Below, one piece after another: positions 1 through 6,293 of a stretch of DNA of 12,221 bases. The DNA is from Acetobacteraceae bacterium (GTDB taxonomy: Bacteria > Pseudomonadota > Alphaproteobacteria > Acetobacterales > Acetobacteraceae). The stretch is from NCBI GenBank assembly GCA_025356735.1, contig JANXRT010000049.1:1-12221 (forward strand), in the 5' to 3' direction. Below the pieces are notes generated by a model. It was given only the letters and a program-made list of their open reading frames with translations, had not been told where the DNA came from and did not search any database. Every line of letters starts with the position of its first letter. Positions within the stretch are counted from its first letter, which is position 1. The position numbers were made by a program, and so were the translations under genes.

Positions 1-137
1 CCTCGCTCGGCATGGGCGAGTGCAGCTTCGCGCCGACAGCCGCGGCGATCGGCAACGCCGTGGCACAGGCGCTGGGCGCGCGCATCCGGGACATGCCGTT
101 ATCGCGCGAGCGTATTCTGGCGACGCTGATGCCGTAG
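1..137 (+). CDS. Xanthine dehydrogenase-family molybdopterin-binding subunit, C-terminal fragment
   Basis: Only the last 44 codons are present, ending at TAG 135-137. The tail contains GMGECSFAPTAAAIGNAV, then ALGARIRDMPLSRERI. This matches the usual C-terminus of the large molybdenum-cofactor subunit of the xanthine dehydrogenase/aldehyde oxidase family (isoquinoline 1-oxidoreductase or nicotinate dehydrogenase B-like members). The Gly-x-Gly-Glu segment lies in the active-site region, where the family has a catalytic glutamate. Such subunits hydroxylate N-heterocycles or aldehydes and work with a 2Fe-2S subunit, which is not visible here. The substrate cannot be told from this tail. Family assignment is fairly sure; subfamily is not. 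Confidence 0.8.
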   Translation, partial: SLGMGECSFAPTAAAIGNAVAQALGARIRDMPLSRERILATLMP

Positions 138-138
138 G

Positions 139-256
139 CAAGAAAGGATGGGGCTCTGCCGCAAACCCCGCAAAGGGGCCGTCGCCCCTTTGAACCCCTC
201 TACTAAGTTAGGCGCCGCGGGGCGCTACCCCGGGGAGTTTGGGGCAGAGCCCCATG
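139..256. repeat. Folded intergenic repeat, probable bidirectional terminator between convergent genes
   Basis: The outer arms form an inverted repeat: ATGGGGCTCTGCC at 148-160 against its exact complement at 243-255, with partial pairing further inward (CAAAC 162-166 with GTTTG 237-241). Inside are two more hairpins: CAAAGGGGC/GCCCCTTTG (171-179/184-192, 4-base loop) and GCGCC/GGCGC (212-216/221-225). The element starts right after the TAG of the + strand gene and ends just before the stop of the - strand PDZ gene. Its left arm, including the preceding CAAGAAAG, recurs after purH at 9561-9593. There is no T-run, so termination is inferred from position and folding. Confidence 0.7.
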
Positions 257-257
257 C

Positions 258-839
258 TTACTGCCGCTGCGGAACCGGCGCCTGAGCAGGACGATGCGAA
301 AAGCACCCCATCTCATAACATCCAAGCAGCGCCACAGCGCCGGCGCCGATCGCGATCTTGGTCCCGGTGGACATGCCGGAGGGTGCGGCCTTGGCTTCTA
401 CCGAGCGGCCTGAGTCGCCGATCGTCACCGCGACGCGCTGCGCCTGCTGTGGGCCGCCGTTGGCCGGGATGAAATCCACCTGGCTGCGCGAGCCTGGCGG
501 CATCGAGCCGACGAACTGGGCGAACGTCGCGATGCTTGGAAACACACGACCATCGACGGAAATGATCTGATCGCCGGGATGGAATCCCGCTTGCGCTCCC
601 GCCGAGCCCCGGCGCACCTGCTTGACCCGGATGATGTCGAAGGTCATGCCGTCGTCGGTGATCTGCTGCGATCGCTCGACATCCATCCCCAGGCCGCCTC
701 GGTTATGGGGCAGCGAGGCCGCTTCCTGCGCCGTCAGCAGCCGGTAGCCCATCTGGTTATCGGCACGCGCAGGCGTGGTCGAAAGCTGCGCGGCCAGCAG
801 GGGCCCCAGCAGGCAGATCAGGATCCTGCGAGCGGTCAT
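258..839 (-). CDS. Exported PDZ-domain protein with C-terminal hydrophobic segment
   Basis: This 193-residue protein begins with a Sec-type signal peptide (MTARRILICLLGPLLAAQLS, likely cleaved after ARA near residue 26). A PDZ domain covers about residues 64-142, with the GSAGAQAGFHPGDQIISVDG core typical of bacterial PDZ domains. A Pro/Gln/Ala-rich linker follows, then a short hydrophobic stretch (about 160-176) and a Cys-containing tail. No protease domain is present, so it is not a DegP/HtrA enzyme; a periplasmic binding or scaffold role is inferred. The ATG at 839 is preferred over the one at 845 because GAGGG lies 8 bases before 839 but only 2 before 845. It is last in the stress block, 11 bases after the CsbD-like gene. 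Partners are unknown. Confidence 0.8.
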   Translation of the reverse strand: MTARRILICLLGPLLAAQLSTTPARADNQMGYRLLTAQEAASLPHNRGGLGMDVERSQQITDDGMTFDIIRVKQVRRGSAGAQAGFHPGDQIISVDGRVFPSIATFAQFVGSMPPGSRSQVDFIPANGGPQQAQRVAVTIGDSGRSVEAKAAPSGMSTGTKIAIGAGAVALLGCYEMGCFSHRPAQAPVPQRQ

Positions 840-850
840 GGGCATGTCCC

Positions 851-1129
851 TCAGCGTCGCCGCGCGGTCAGGACCCGCAGCATGTAGCCGACGGAACCGG
901 CGATCAGCAGGGCGACCAATGGATTGCTCCTGGTGTTTTCGAGCACCGAGTCGACCCAGTCGCCGGCCTCGTCGAGCATCGAGCCAAAGCTGTTCTGCAT
1001 CGTGCCGGCGACCTGATCGCGCTTGCCGCGCAACTGCGTCGCGGTGTCGCCGGTCAGACCGCCGACGCCACTCTCGATGCGGCCGCCGAAGTTCCGCGCG
1101 GCACCTTCGATACGGTTCTCGTTCACCAT
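851..1129 (-). CDS. CsbD-like protein with C-terminal membrane anchor
   Basis: The 92-residue product starts MVNENRIEGAARNFGGRIES, like the CsbD family of small stress proteins (residues about 3-40, including the GGLTGD stretch). Unlike ordinary CsbD proteins it continues through an amphipathic region to a hydrophobic segment (about 70-86) and a basic ARRR end. That tail resembles the C-terminal anchor of YqjD/DUF883 proteins (Asn-Pro followed by a membrane helix). GGAG lies six bases before the ATG. It follows the YidB-like gene by 25 bases and is probably in the same transcript. The biochemical role of CsbD is unknown; family members are induced by general stress. A membrane-tethered helical stress protein is the best description. 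Confidence 0.75.
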   Translation of the reverse strand: MVNENRIEGAARNFGGRIESGVGGLTGDTATQLRGKRDQVAGTMQNSFGSMLDEAGDWVDSVLENTRSNPLVALLIAGSVGYMLRVLTARRR

Positions 1130-1154
1130 CTCGTTCTCCTGCCTTAATACCGCT

Positions 1155-1577
1155 TCAGACGGAAACCGTGCCCTCGTCCGGCAGCTTGCCGTTCGGCGTC
1201 ATGCCATCGACTGCACTGGGCAGATGCTGGCTGAGTTGCGACAGAAAATCCTGCGGCGGCATGCCGGCTTGGCTCGCCATGCTCTGCACCTGGCTATCGC
1301 CAAACACGCTTTGCAGCTGCTGCGGCGACACCGGCTGGTTGGCTCCGCCGCCAACCCAGGATTGCGCAATATGGCCAAGGCCGGCCTGCTGGAAGCTCGA
1401 TAGCAGGCCGCCCAATCCTCCGGCCATGCCACCCATGCCCCCCTGCTGACCCATCGTGCCCTGCTGGCCCATTGCGCCCTGCTGGTTGCCGCCGCCGAGC
1501 ATGTTCATCAACACACCTTGCAGGGGCGATGAACCGCCACCCATCAATCCGCCAAGAACCTGATCCAGTAAGCCCAT
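1155..1577 (-). CDS. YidB-like (DUF937) family protein
   Basis: The 140-residue product fits the YidB family: an N-terminal GLLDQVLGGLMGGG segment, a Gly/Gln/Met-rich linker, then the conserved half (about 53-135) with FQQAGLGHIAQSWVGGGANQ, PVSPQQLQSVFG, a QAGMPPQDFLSQLSQHLP helix and the closing VDGMTPNGKLP. The linker (about 32-50) holds three copies of QQGxMG, a short in-frame tandem repeat. No signal peptide or membrane helix is obvious. AAGGA is placed eight bases before the ATG. It lies 31 bases downstream of the DUF3618 gene. The family has no established biochemical function, so none is assigned. Confidence 0.85.
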   Translation of the reverse strand: MGLLDQVLGGLMGGGSSPLQGVLMNMLGGGNQQGAMGQQGTMGQQGGMGGMAGGLGGLLSSFQQAGLGHIAQSWVGGGANQPVSPQQLQSVFGDSQVQSMASQAGMPPQDFLSQLSQHLPSAVDGMTPNGKLPDEGTVSV

Positions 1578-1608
1578 GTCCGTGATCCTTGATTACGAGT
1601 TGTGCCGT

Positions 1609-2673
1609 CTAGGTAGGTTTGGAAGCCGGCTGCTGGTCGAGAACGGCCTTGCGCACCGCCTCGTCGCCGGCGCCGAGCACGTCGCCCACCACCTGGCGCG
1701 CATCGCCGGCCAGCTCACCACTGATCGCCGCATCGAGCAGCCCGCCAACCGACTTTCCACCGTCCAGCCCGTGCGCCTTGACGCTCTCGCTACCTTTGTC
1801 GAGAATCGTCTGCATCACCGTGCCACCCTGCTCCATCGCCTGGTTGGCCAGGTTGCGAACCGTATCGCGCGCCTGTCCGGCCAAGCCGCCGAGCGCCGCC
1901 TCCTCCTGATCGGAGTGCGGCAACAGCGCGCCGAGCAGTGCGCCGGCCGCGAGGCCAAGGGCACCAAGCAGCACCGGGCTTTCGCTCAGCGTCGTCATCA
2001 GGTTGCCGCTCATCTGGCCAACCGCCTGACCACGCTGCAACAGGACGCCACCGGTCTGCTGTGCCAGACCCACGCCGGTGCTGCCGACCGAGCGTGCCGC
2101 CCCCTGCATCGTGGCGGCGACGGAGCCGATCGCGCCGCCGGCCGCGCCGATGGCTCCGCCGACCTGCTGCTGGATGCCGGCGGCACCCTGTGCAACCGCC
2201 TGCTGAGCAGCGGACAGAGCGTCGCGGATGCGCTGGGAGTAGGAGGAAGAGGTCTCCTGCGAATGGCGGGACACGCCCATCGCCTCGCCGCGGGCCTCGT
2301 CGAGCCGGACCGCGTAAACCTCCTCGGTCTCGCCGGAGTAGCGAACCACGCCCTGTTCGGCGACGCGGACCCGATCGATGCTGGCGCCATGATCGACCGA
2401 GCTGGCCATGGCTCCGCCACGTGGGTTGGAGGCCATCAGCCAGGCCAGGCCAATGCCGGTCAAGGCCGCCGGCAACGGGTTGGCTCGCACGCTGGCGAGC
2501 AGGTTCTGGCTGAATGCCGCGCCCTCGCTGCCGCGGAAGTAGCCCATCAGGTCATCCACCACCTGGCCGGGCGAGAGCCGATCCTGAAGCTCGCTGAGAT
2601 GGCTGCCGAGCCGTGACCTTGTGCGGTCAAGGTCCCGTTCGATGCGGCTGGGATCGGAGGTTTGCTGAGACAT
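1609..2673 (-). CDS. DUF3618-domain membrane protein
   Basis: The 354-residue protein opens with the DUF3618 signature: charged SRIERDLDRTRSRLGSHLSE, then LQDRLSPGQVVDDLM (residues about 9-43). A first membrane segment follows at about 66-82 (ANPLPAALTGIGLAWLMASN). A long Ala/Gly/Gln-rich region (about 145-225) looks helical. A second hydrophobic segment sits at 231-251, and the tail is amphipathic. DUF3618 proteins commonly accompany YqjD- and YqjE-like genes, as here; their function is not known. The ATG overlaps the stop of the preceding gene by one base (TGATG), with AAGGAG eight bases upstream, indicating translational coupling. It is much longer than a minimal DUF3618 protein, so the C-terminal two thirds may carry a separate role. 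Confidence 0.85.
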   Translation of the reverse strand: MSQQTSDPSRIERDLDRTRSRLGSHLSELQDRLSPGQVVDDLMGYFRGSEGAAFSQNLLASVRANPLPAALTGIGLAWLMASNPRGGAMASSVDHGASIDRVRVAEQGVVRYSGETEEVYAVRLDEARGEAMGVSRHSQETSSSYSQRIRDALSAAQQAVAQGAAGIQQQVGGAIGAAGGAIGSVAATMQGAARSVGSTGVGLAQQTGGVLLQRGQAVGQMSGNLMTTLSESPVLLGALGLAAGALLGALLPHSDQEEAALGGLAGQARDTVRNLANQAMEQGGTVMQTILDKGSESVKAHGLDGGKSVGGLLDAAISGELAGDARQVVGDVLGAGDEAVRKAVLDQQPASKPT

Positions 2674-3068
2674 CAGAGGTTCTCCTTCACGACGCGGGCG
2701 TCCTGTTTCAGGCTGGCCGACATGCGGTCTGGGGTAAGGTTCTTGACCGACAGCAGGGCGATGCCGGACCGCGCGGCCAACGCGCCGGCGATCAGCACGA
2801 CGGCGCCGACGATGAGGAACGCGGCCCAGCCAGGCATCACCAGCGCCAGCGAGGCGCCGATGCCCTCCAGGAAGATCACCAGGCCGGCAAAGGCGAACAG
2901 CGCGCCGCCGATGATCGAGACTGCGGCGGTGGTGACATGGTTGAGTTTCTGGTCGAGTTCGGCCCGGGCCAGCCTGATCTCGCCGCGCACAAGGTCCTGG
3001 ATGTCACCTGCCAGGCTGCCGATGATCTCGCCCAGGGAATGCCCGGGATCCGACCTACTGCTGCTCAT
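2673..3068 (-). CDS. YqjE-like protein (Phage_holin_3_6 / DUF1469 family)
   Basis: This is a 131-residue protein with the usual plan of the family: a soluble N-terminus with a charged helix (LVRGEIRLARAELDQKL, about 26-42), two membrane helices (about 47-70 and 80-100) and a short C-terminal tail containing LTPDRMSASLKQDARVVKEN. The Phage_holin name comes from sequence class only; chromosomal members such as E. coli YqjE are not lysis proteins. In E. coli yqjE lies next to yqjD, and the same pairing is seen here. The ATG has GGGAG six bases upstream and overlaps the end of the YqjD-like gene by 14 bases; its stop overlaps the DUF3618 start by one base. Coupled expression of all three is strongly suggested. 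Confidence 0.85.
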   Translation of the reverse strand: MSSSRSDPGHSLGEIIGSLAGDIQDLVRGEIRLARAELDQKLNHVTTAAVSIIGGALFAFAGLVIFLEGIGASLALVMPGWAAFLIVGAVVLIAGALAARSGIALLSVKNLTPDRMSASLKQDARVVKENL

Positions 3069-3651
3069 GGGAGGCTCCCATCGGGTTGGGAAGAGGATGC
3101 GCCGCCGGGGCCTGCGCCGCTAGCGTCTGGGGCGTCGAGGTCTGCACCGTCGAGGTTTGGGGCGTGCCAGTCACGGCGATGCGCCCGACGCGGGCCAGGG
3201 CAAATCCAGCCGCCATCGACGCACCGACGAACAACGCCGGCTTGCGCTTTGCCAGTTCGCCAAGATTGCCGAGCAGGCTCTGTAGGTCGTTGGTGCGCGG
3301 CGTGCCGGCAAGTGAGGTCAGCTCCTCGGCGCCCTGCTCCACGAGATGGGCAATCCAGTCCTGGTGCCCCTCCAGCTGCTCGCCGGACTTGTGCACCGCC
3401 TGGGCGACGTCCTGCAGGCGATCGGCCAGGCTGTTCTTCTGGGCATCGACGGTCGAGGTGACCTGATCCCCTATTGCGCCGACCAATGAGGATGCGCGCG
3501 CCTGCGCGTCATGAGCCGCATCGACCGCATGGCTGACGGCGTCGGCTCCAGCCTGGCGCGCCTGATCGCCGACCTTGCGCGCCGCATCGCCGACCGATTG
3601 CAGGTCGGCCATGCTCTTGCCAACCGCACCGGATCCGTTGGTATCACTCAT
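3055..3651 (-). CDS. YqjD-like (DUF883-like) membrane-anchored helical protein
   Basis: Taken from ATG 3651, this is a 198-residue protein. Residues about 10-115 are Ala/Gln/Asp-rich and helical with repeated GDQAR and DAVSHAVDAA patterns. A hydrophobic segment at about 138-157 follows KRKPALFVGASMAAGFALAR, a KxP-then-helix anchor as in YqjD/DUF883 proteins. The tail holds a TPQTSTVQTSTPQT repeat and a Pro/Ala stretch. E. coli YqjD is an inner-membrane stationary-phase protein reported to bind ribosomes; whether this one does is unknown. An in-frame GTG at 3738 is rejected as start: ATG 3651 has GGAGG five bases upstream, and the possible promoter at 3722-3749 lies across the longer version. 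It heads the tightly packed group ending with the PDZ gene. Confidence 0.75.
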   Translation of the reverse strand: MSDTNGSGAVGKSMADLQSVGDAARKVGDQARQAGADAVSHAVDAAHDAQARASSLVGAIGDQVTSTVDAQKNSLADRLQDVAQAVHKSGEQLEGHQDWIAHLVEQGAEELTSLAGTPRTNDLQSLLGNLGELAKRKPALFVGASMAAGFALARVGRIAVTGTPQTSTVQTSTPQTLAAQAPAAHPLPNPMGASHEQQ

Positions 3652-3721
3652 GGAAGCCTCCACTCGATGACCGTGTGCCGTGTGCCCCGCCGTTTCGTCG
3701 GCGGAGCCACGTGCTGACGAC

Positions 3722-3749
3722 AAAGTGCTTTTCGACACCGAAAGGTTCC
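3722..3749 (-). promoter_or_regulatory. Possible EcfG-type (general stress response) promoter
   Basis: On the - strand GGAAC (3749-3745) matches the -35 element of alphaproteobacterial EcfG sigma promoters. CTTT (3725-3722) follows after 19 bases, one mismatch from the CGTT -10 element. This predicts a transcript start near 3716, about 65 bases before ATG 3651 of the YqjD-like gene. The location, just past the hairpin that ends the preceding gene, and the stress-related content fit. The -10 match and long spacing are weak. Confidence 0.35.
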
Positions 3750-3753
3750 GCCG

Positions 3754-3782
3754 AACGGGGGCGCCAAATTGGCGCCCCCGTT
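3754..3782 (-). terminator. Perfect 13-bp hairpin after the membrane protein gene
   Basis: AACGGGGGCGCCA at 3754-3766 pairs perfectly with 3770-3782 around a 3-base loop. It begins 16 bases beyond the stop of the gene at 3799-4731 (- strand) and precedes the YqjD-like gene. There is no U-run after it on either strand, so it may be a weak terminator, an mRNA 3'-end stabiliser, or both. Confidence 0.6.
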
Positions 3783-3798
3783 ACTTTGATGCGGCTGT

Positions 3799-4731
3799 TC
3801 AGCGAACCACGCGCTGGGTCACGTTGACCCGGCGCTGCACCGCCGTGGAGCCGCCGATCGCCGCGGCGATGGCGCCCAGCAGCAGATTACCAAATGCCGC
3901 GAACGATGTCTTCGAGGCAGCGGCGGCGCTGGCATCGGCCGCGTTCTTGGCCGTCTGCACGGCCTGGTCGCGGGTCTGCTTCAGCTTGGCCTGGGCATCG
4001 TCGAACTGCTTGGCGGCATCGTCGTGGCTGATATGCTGCTGCGCCGCCATGATGTTGACGATGCGCTCACGCGCCGTTGGCGCGCCGTCACCGCCACGGG
4101 TGTAGGTCACCAGGTTGGTCGCGACCTCCTTCTGTGCGTCCTGCGGCGACATCGAGGCGGGATCGGGGTTGGTCGGCCGCAGGTAGCCTTGCGCCTGCTG
4201 CTGGATCACGTCGGGCGAAACGCCGGCGGCCTGCGCCAGCGGCTGCGCCGCGTCCTTGATGCCCGAGCCGGCGGCCGAGGTCACGCTGCCGAGGGCGGAG
4301 AAGCCGCCGCCGACAATGCCGCCGATCGCCGAGGTCAGCAGATAGATCGTGAGCAAGGTAGCGATGCCCCAGGTGATCAGCCCGTGCAGCACGCCATCCC
4401 AGCGCAGCTCGATGCCGGCCAGCCAGGCCGAGACGTAGCCGCCGAAGCCGAGGGCTATGATGCTGCTGACCACCCACCACACGCCGGCGCCAATGCCAAT
4501 GTTGCTGCCGGTCGGTGTGGTGCCGCCATTGGTATCGATGGTGCCCAGGCCAATGCCGGCGCCCAGCAGGCTGAGCAGCAGCTGGAGCGCCACCACCAGG
4601 ATGACGCCGCCGAAGATCGCTGCCCAGGAAATGCGGCGGTGGGTATGAGTGCCGCCGCTCATCGTCGTGGTCGTCGTTTCAAGTGCCTGCGCGCCGCGGT
4701 AAGGCGGGTCGTTGAATGTGTTGGTAGACAT
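3799..4731 (-). CDS. Multi-pass membrane protein of unknown function with helical cytoplasmic or periplasmic domain
   Basis: This 310-residue protein has three clear membrane segments in its first half (about 34-62, 80-106 and 115-142), each rich in Gly and Leu. A loop with PDP and GDGAPTARERI follows, then a charged helix (about 236-272, DDAAKQFDDAQAKLKQTRDQ) and a last hydrophobic stretch (277-296). The end, RRVNVTQRVVR, is basic. The ISWAAIFGGVILVVALQLLL opening resembles proteins labelled PhnA-like in other alphaproteobacteria; that label is not functional evidence and I do not adopt it. GGAGA is seven bases before the ATG. Unusually, an intrinsic terminator ends only 20 bases upstream of the start codon, so its promoter must overlap that terminator or transcription must read through. 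Confidence 0.75.
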   Translation of the reverse strand: MSTNTFNDPPYRGAQALETTTTTMSGGTHTHRRISWAAIFGGVILVVALQLLLSLLGAGIGLGTIDTNGGTTPTGSNIGIGAGVWWVVSSIIALGFGGYVSAWLAGIELRWDGVLHGLITWGIATLLTIYLLTSAIGGIVGGGFSALGSVTSAAGSGIKDAAQPLAQAAGVSPDVIQQQAQGYLRPTNPDPASMSPQDAQKEVATNLVTYTRGGDGAPTARERIVNIMAAQQHISHDDAAKQFDDAQAKLKQTRDQAVQTAKNAADASAAAASKTSFAAFGNLLLGAIAAAIGGSTAVQRRVNVTQRVVR

Positions 4732-4751
4732 CGCTGTTCTCCGTTGTTAGC

Positions 4752-4787
4752 AAAAAGGGTGCCCCCGGCCTCAAGCCTGGGACACCC
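4752..4787 (-). terminator. Intrinsic terminator after the larger DUF2382 gene
   Basis: On the - strand the sequence folds into a 9-bp stem starting GGGTG (one G-U pair), one mismatch, 3 more pairs and a 5-base loop (stem 4757-4787), followed at once by TTTTT (4756-4752). This is a textbook Rho-independent terminator. It starts 23 bases after the stop of the gene at 4811-5731 and ends 20 bases before the next start codon. Confidence 0.85.
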
Positions 4788-4810
4788 CCATTACCGGCTG
4801 TGGCCGTGGA

Positions 4811-5731
4811 TCAGACTTTCGGCGCGGCCGGCATCGTGGGCATGACCGGACCTGTGGTGCCGGTCGTCGTCGTGCCGGTTGTCGTTGTCGTGCCGGCGAC
4901 CCGCTCGCCCGGACCCTGCTCGATCTTGACATCCTCGCGGCGCACGGTGTCGCGCACCGTCTCGACGCGCTCGGTCGCCTCCTTACGCAGATTGACCTCC
5001 TCGACCACGCGCGTGGTCTTGCCGACCACCGCTTCCTCTGCGGACTCGGTCATCTCGATCGTCTTCTCGGAGAAATCAACGTCGCCAACCGGGCGGCCGT
5101 CGGTCACCGGACGGCGCTCGACCATCACCTTCTCGTCACGCAGGGTAACCTGCTCCTCGACGGGCGTCTCGACCACGAACCGGCGGATGCGCGTGCCGCC
5201 ACGGTTCACCATGCGCTTGCCGACAACCAGGCTTTCCTCGGCGAGCTGGATGACGCCGTCCGTGCCGGTCGCCTGAGTCATTCCGGTGGTCGCGGCTACG
5301 CCGGTGGTCGGCAGCGGCGCCATCGGCGCGCGGGTGGTGGTCGTGGTCTGCGTCAGGCCATAGCTCGCGGCCCGCTCGTCGATGTCCACCGGATGGTGGC
5401 TTTCCAATATTTCCATCACCCGCGCGACATGCATCTCGGGAACCTTGACCGTGACAACGGTCGAGCCGCTGTGCAGGCTGCGGTCATAGACCGCGGTGTC
5501 GTCTTCGGTCTCGCCGCCGAACAGGCTGGACCAGAAGCCGCGCTCACGCACCGGGGCTGCCGGGTTGTAGGTGCTGCCGGTCGCCATACCGGTGGTGGCG
5601 GTGCCGGTCGTCGTTGTGCCGGCGTGCTGGTCGATCGCGCCTTCAGGCACGTTGGCGGCGCGCAGGTCGCGAATCGCCGCTTCGGCATGGGCTGCGGTAT
5701 CATATACCGCAACGATGGTTTCATCAGCCAT
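4811..5731 (-). CDS. Stress protein with 17M/YflT-like N-terminal domain and C-terminal DUF2382 domain (YsnF-like)
   Basis: From ATG 5731 the product has 306 residues. The N-terminal part (1-40 and 87-125) begins ETIVAVYDTAAHAEAAIRDL and continues with TVVTVKVPEMHVARVMEILE, the alpha/beta pattern of general stress protein 17M/YflT-like domains. Two Thr/Gly/Ala-rich linkers (about 38-54 and 126-158) flank this region. DUF2382 spans about 160-270, with IQLAEESLVVGKRMVNRGG, ETPVEEQVTLRDEKVMVERR and VVGKTTRVVEEVNLRKEATE. A third Thr/Gly-rich stretch (280-294) ends the protein. The in-frame ATG at 5809 is rejected: AAGGA lies nine bases before 5731 and the domain starts there. The domain pair is that of B. 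subtilis YsnF-type proteins; biochemical function is unknown. It is followed by a strong terminator. Confidence 0.85.
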   Translation of the reverse strand: MADETIVAVYDTAAHAEAAIRDLRAANVPEGAIDQHAGTTTTGTATTGMATGSTYNPAAPVRERGFWSSLFGGETEDDTAVYDRSLHSGSTVVTVKVPEMHVARVMEILESHHPVDIDERAASYGLTQTTTTTRAPMAPLPTTGVAATTGMTQATGTDGVIQLAEESLVVGKRMVNRGGTRIRRFVVETPVEEQVTLRDEKVMVERRPVTDGRPVGDVDFSEKTIEMTESAEEAVVGKTTRVVEEVNLRKEATERVETVRDTVRREDVKIEQGPGERVAGTTTTTGTTTTGTTGPVMPTMPAAPKV

Positions 5732-5827
5732 GGTGTCTTGTCCTTGATGTTTGTGTTGTTGAGGCGGGGTCACTCGGATGCAGGCAGGTCGTGTAGCGGG
5801 ACGCGGCATCAGGCTTTCCGACGCAGT

Positions 5828-6283
5828 TCAGGGGCGTTCAGCACCGACAGCCGGATCGGCAGTGCCAAGCAGCGTGCGGGTGACGGCAACCTTCTGCTCT
5901 CGGACAATGACGGTCTCGACGTGGCGTTCCGTCGTCCTGACCCGCCGCAGCCTCACTTCTTCCTTCAGCATGAGCCGAACCTCGACGACGACGACCTCTT
6001 CGACAATCGAGAGGATGGTGGTGTCGCCTTCCTCACGGACCGGCGGCGCGGCATCGACCTGGCGGCCGATGGGAACGCGTTCCACCTCGATGCGCTCGAT
6101 CGCCACGGGCTCGTCGACGTGCACCTCGCGCAGCTGGGTGGTTCGCGCGGCACGTACCACCGTCTCAATCTTCCGACGCGAGACGTCGATCGTTTCAACA
6201 TGAAGCGGCAGAACTCCCCCGTCGGTTGTCTGCCGTTCAAGCTTGGGTAAGCCTGCCAACTTCAACGAGGCGTCATCGGACAT
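5828..6283 (-). CDS. DUF2382-domain protein
   Basis: From ATG 6283 the product is 151 residues, essentially one DUF2382 domain (about 24-137). It has two related halves: HVETIDVSRRKIETVVRAAR with VHVDEPVAIERIEVERVPIG, then ILSIVEEVVVVEVRLMLKEE with RTTERHVETVIVREQKVAVT. The linking segment PVREEGDTTI is characteristic of the family. Alternating acidic and basic residues predict extended beta structure. No signal peptide or membrane helix is present. The start at 6283 is chosen because AGGG lies eight bases upstream and the longer in-frame start (6343) would run back through the CsbD gene. It follows the CsbD stop by 10 bases, so the two are probably co-transcribed. Some DUF2382 members carry PRC-barrel or 17M domains; this one carries none. 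Confidence 0.85.
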   Translation of the reverse strand: MSDDASLKLAGLPKLERQTTDGGVLPLHVETIDVSRRKIETVVRAARTTQLREVHVDEPVAIERIEVERVPIGRQVDAAPPVREEGDTTILSIVEEVVVVEVRLMLKEEVRLRRVRTTERHVETVIVREQKVAVTRTLLGTADPAVGAERP

Positions 6284-6293
6284 CGGCCGCACC

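Noticed and set aside
1576..2616. 346-codon open frame on the + strand opposite the DUF3618 gene
   Set aside because: It lies antisense to a well-supported gene with DUF3618 signature, has no family-like sequence and is explained by GC-rich codon bias.
2673..3068. Phage holin or prophage remnant
   Set aside because: Phage_holin_3_6 proteins of this type are chromosomal YqjE relatives; no other phage gene is present and the neighbours are YqjD-like and DUF3618 genes.
3799..4731. PhnA (phosphonate metabolism) function for the membrane protein
   Set aside because: The PhnA-like label used for similar proteins is not backed by any motif here; the protein is mostly membrane helices.
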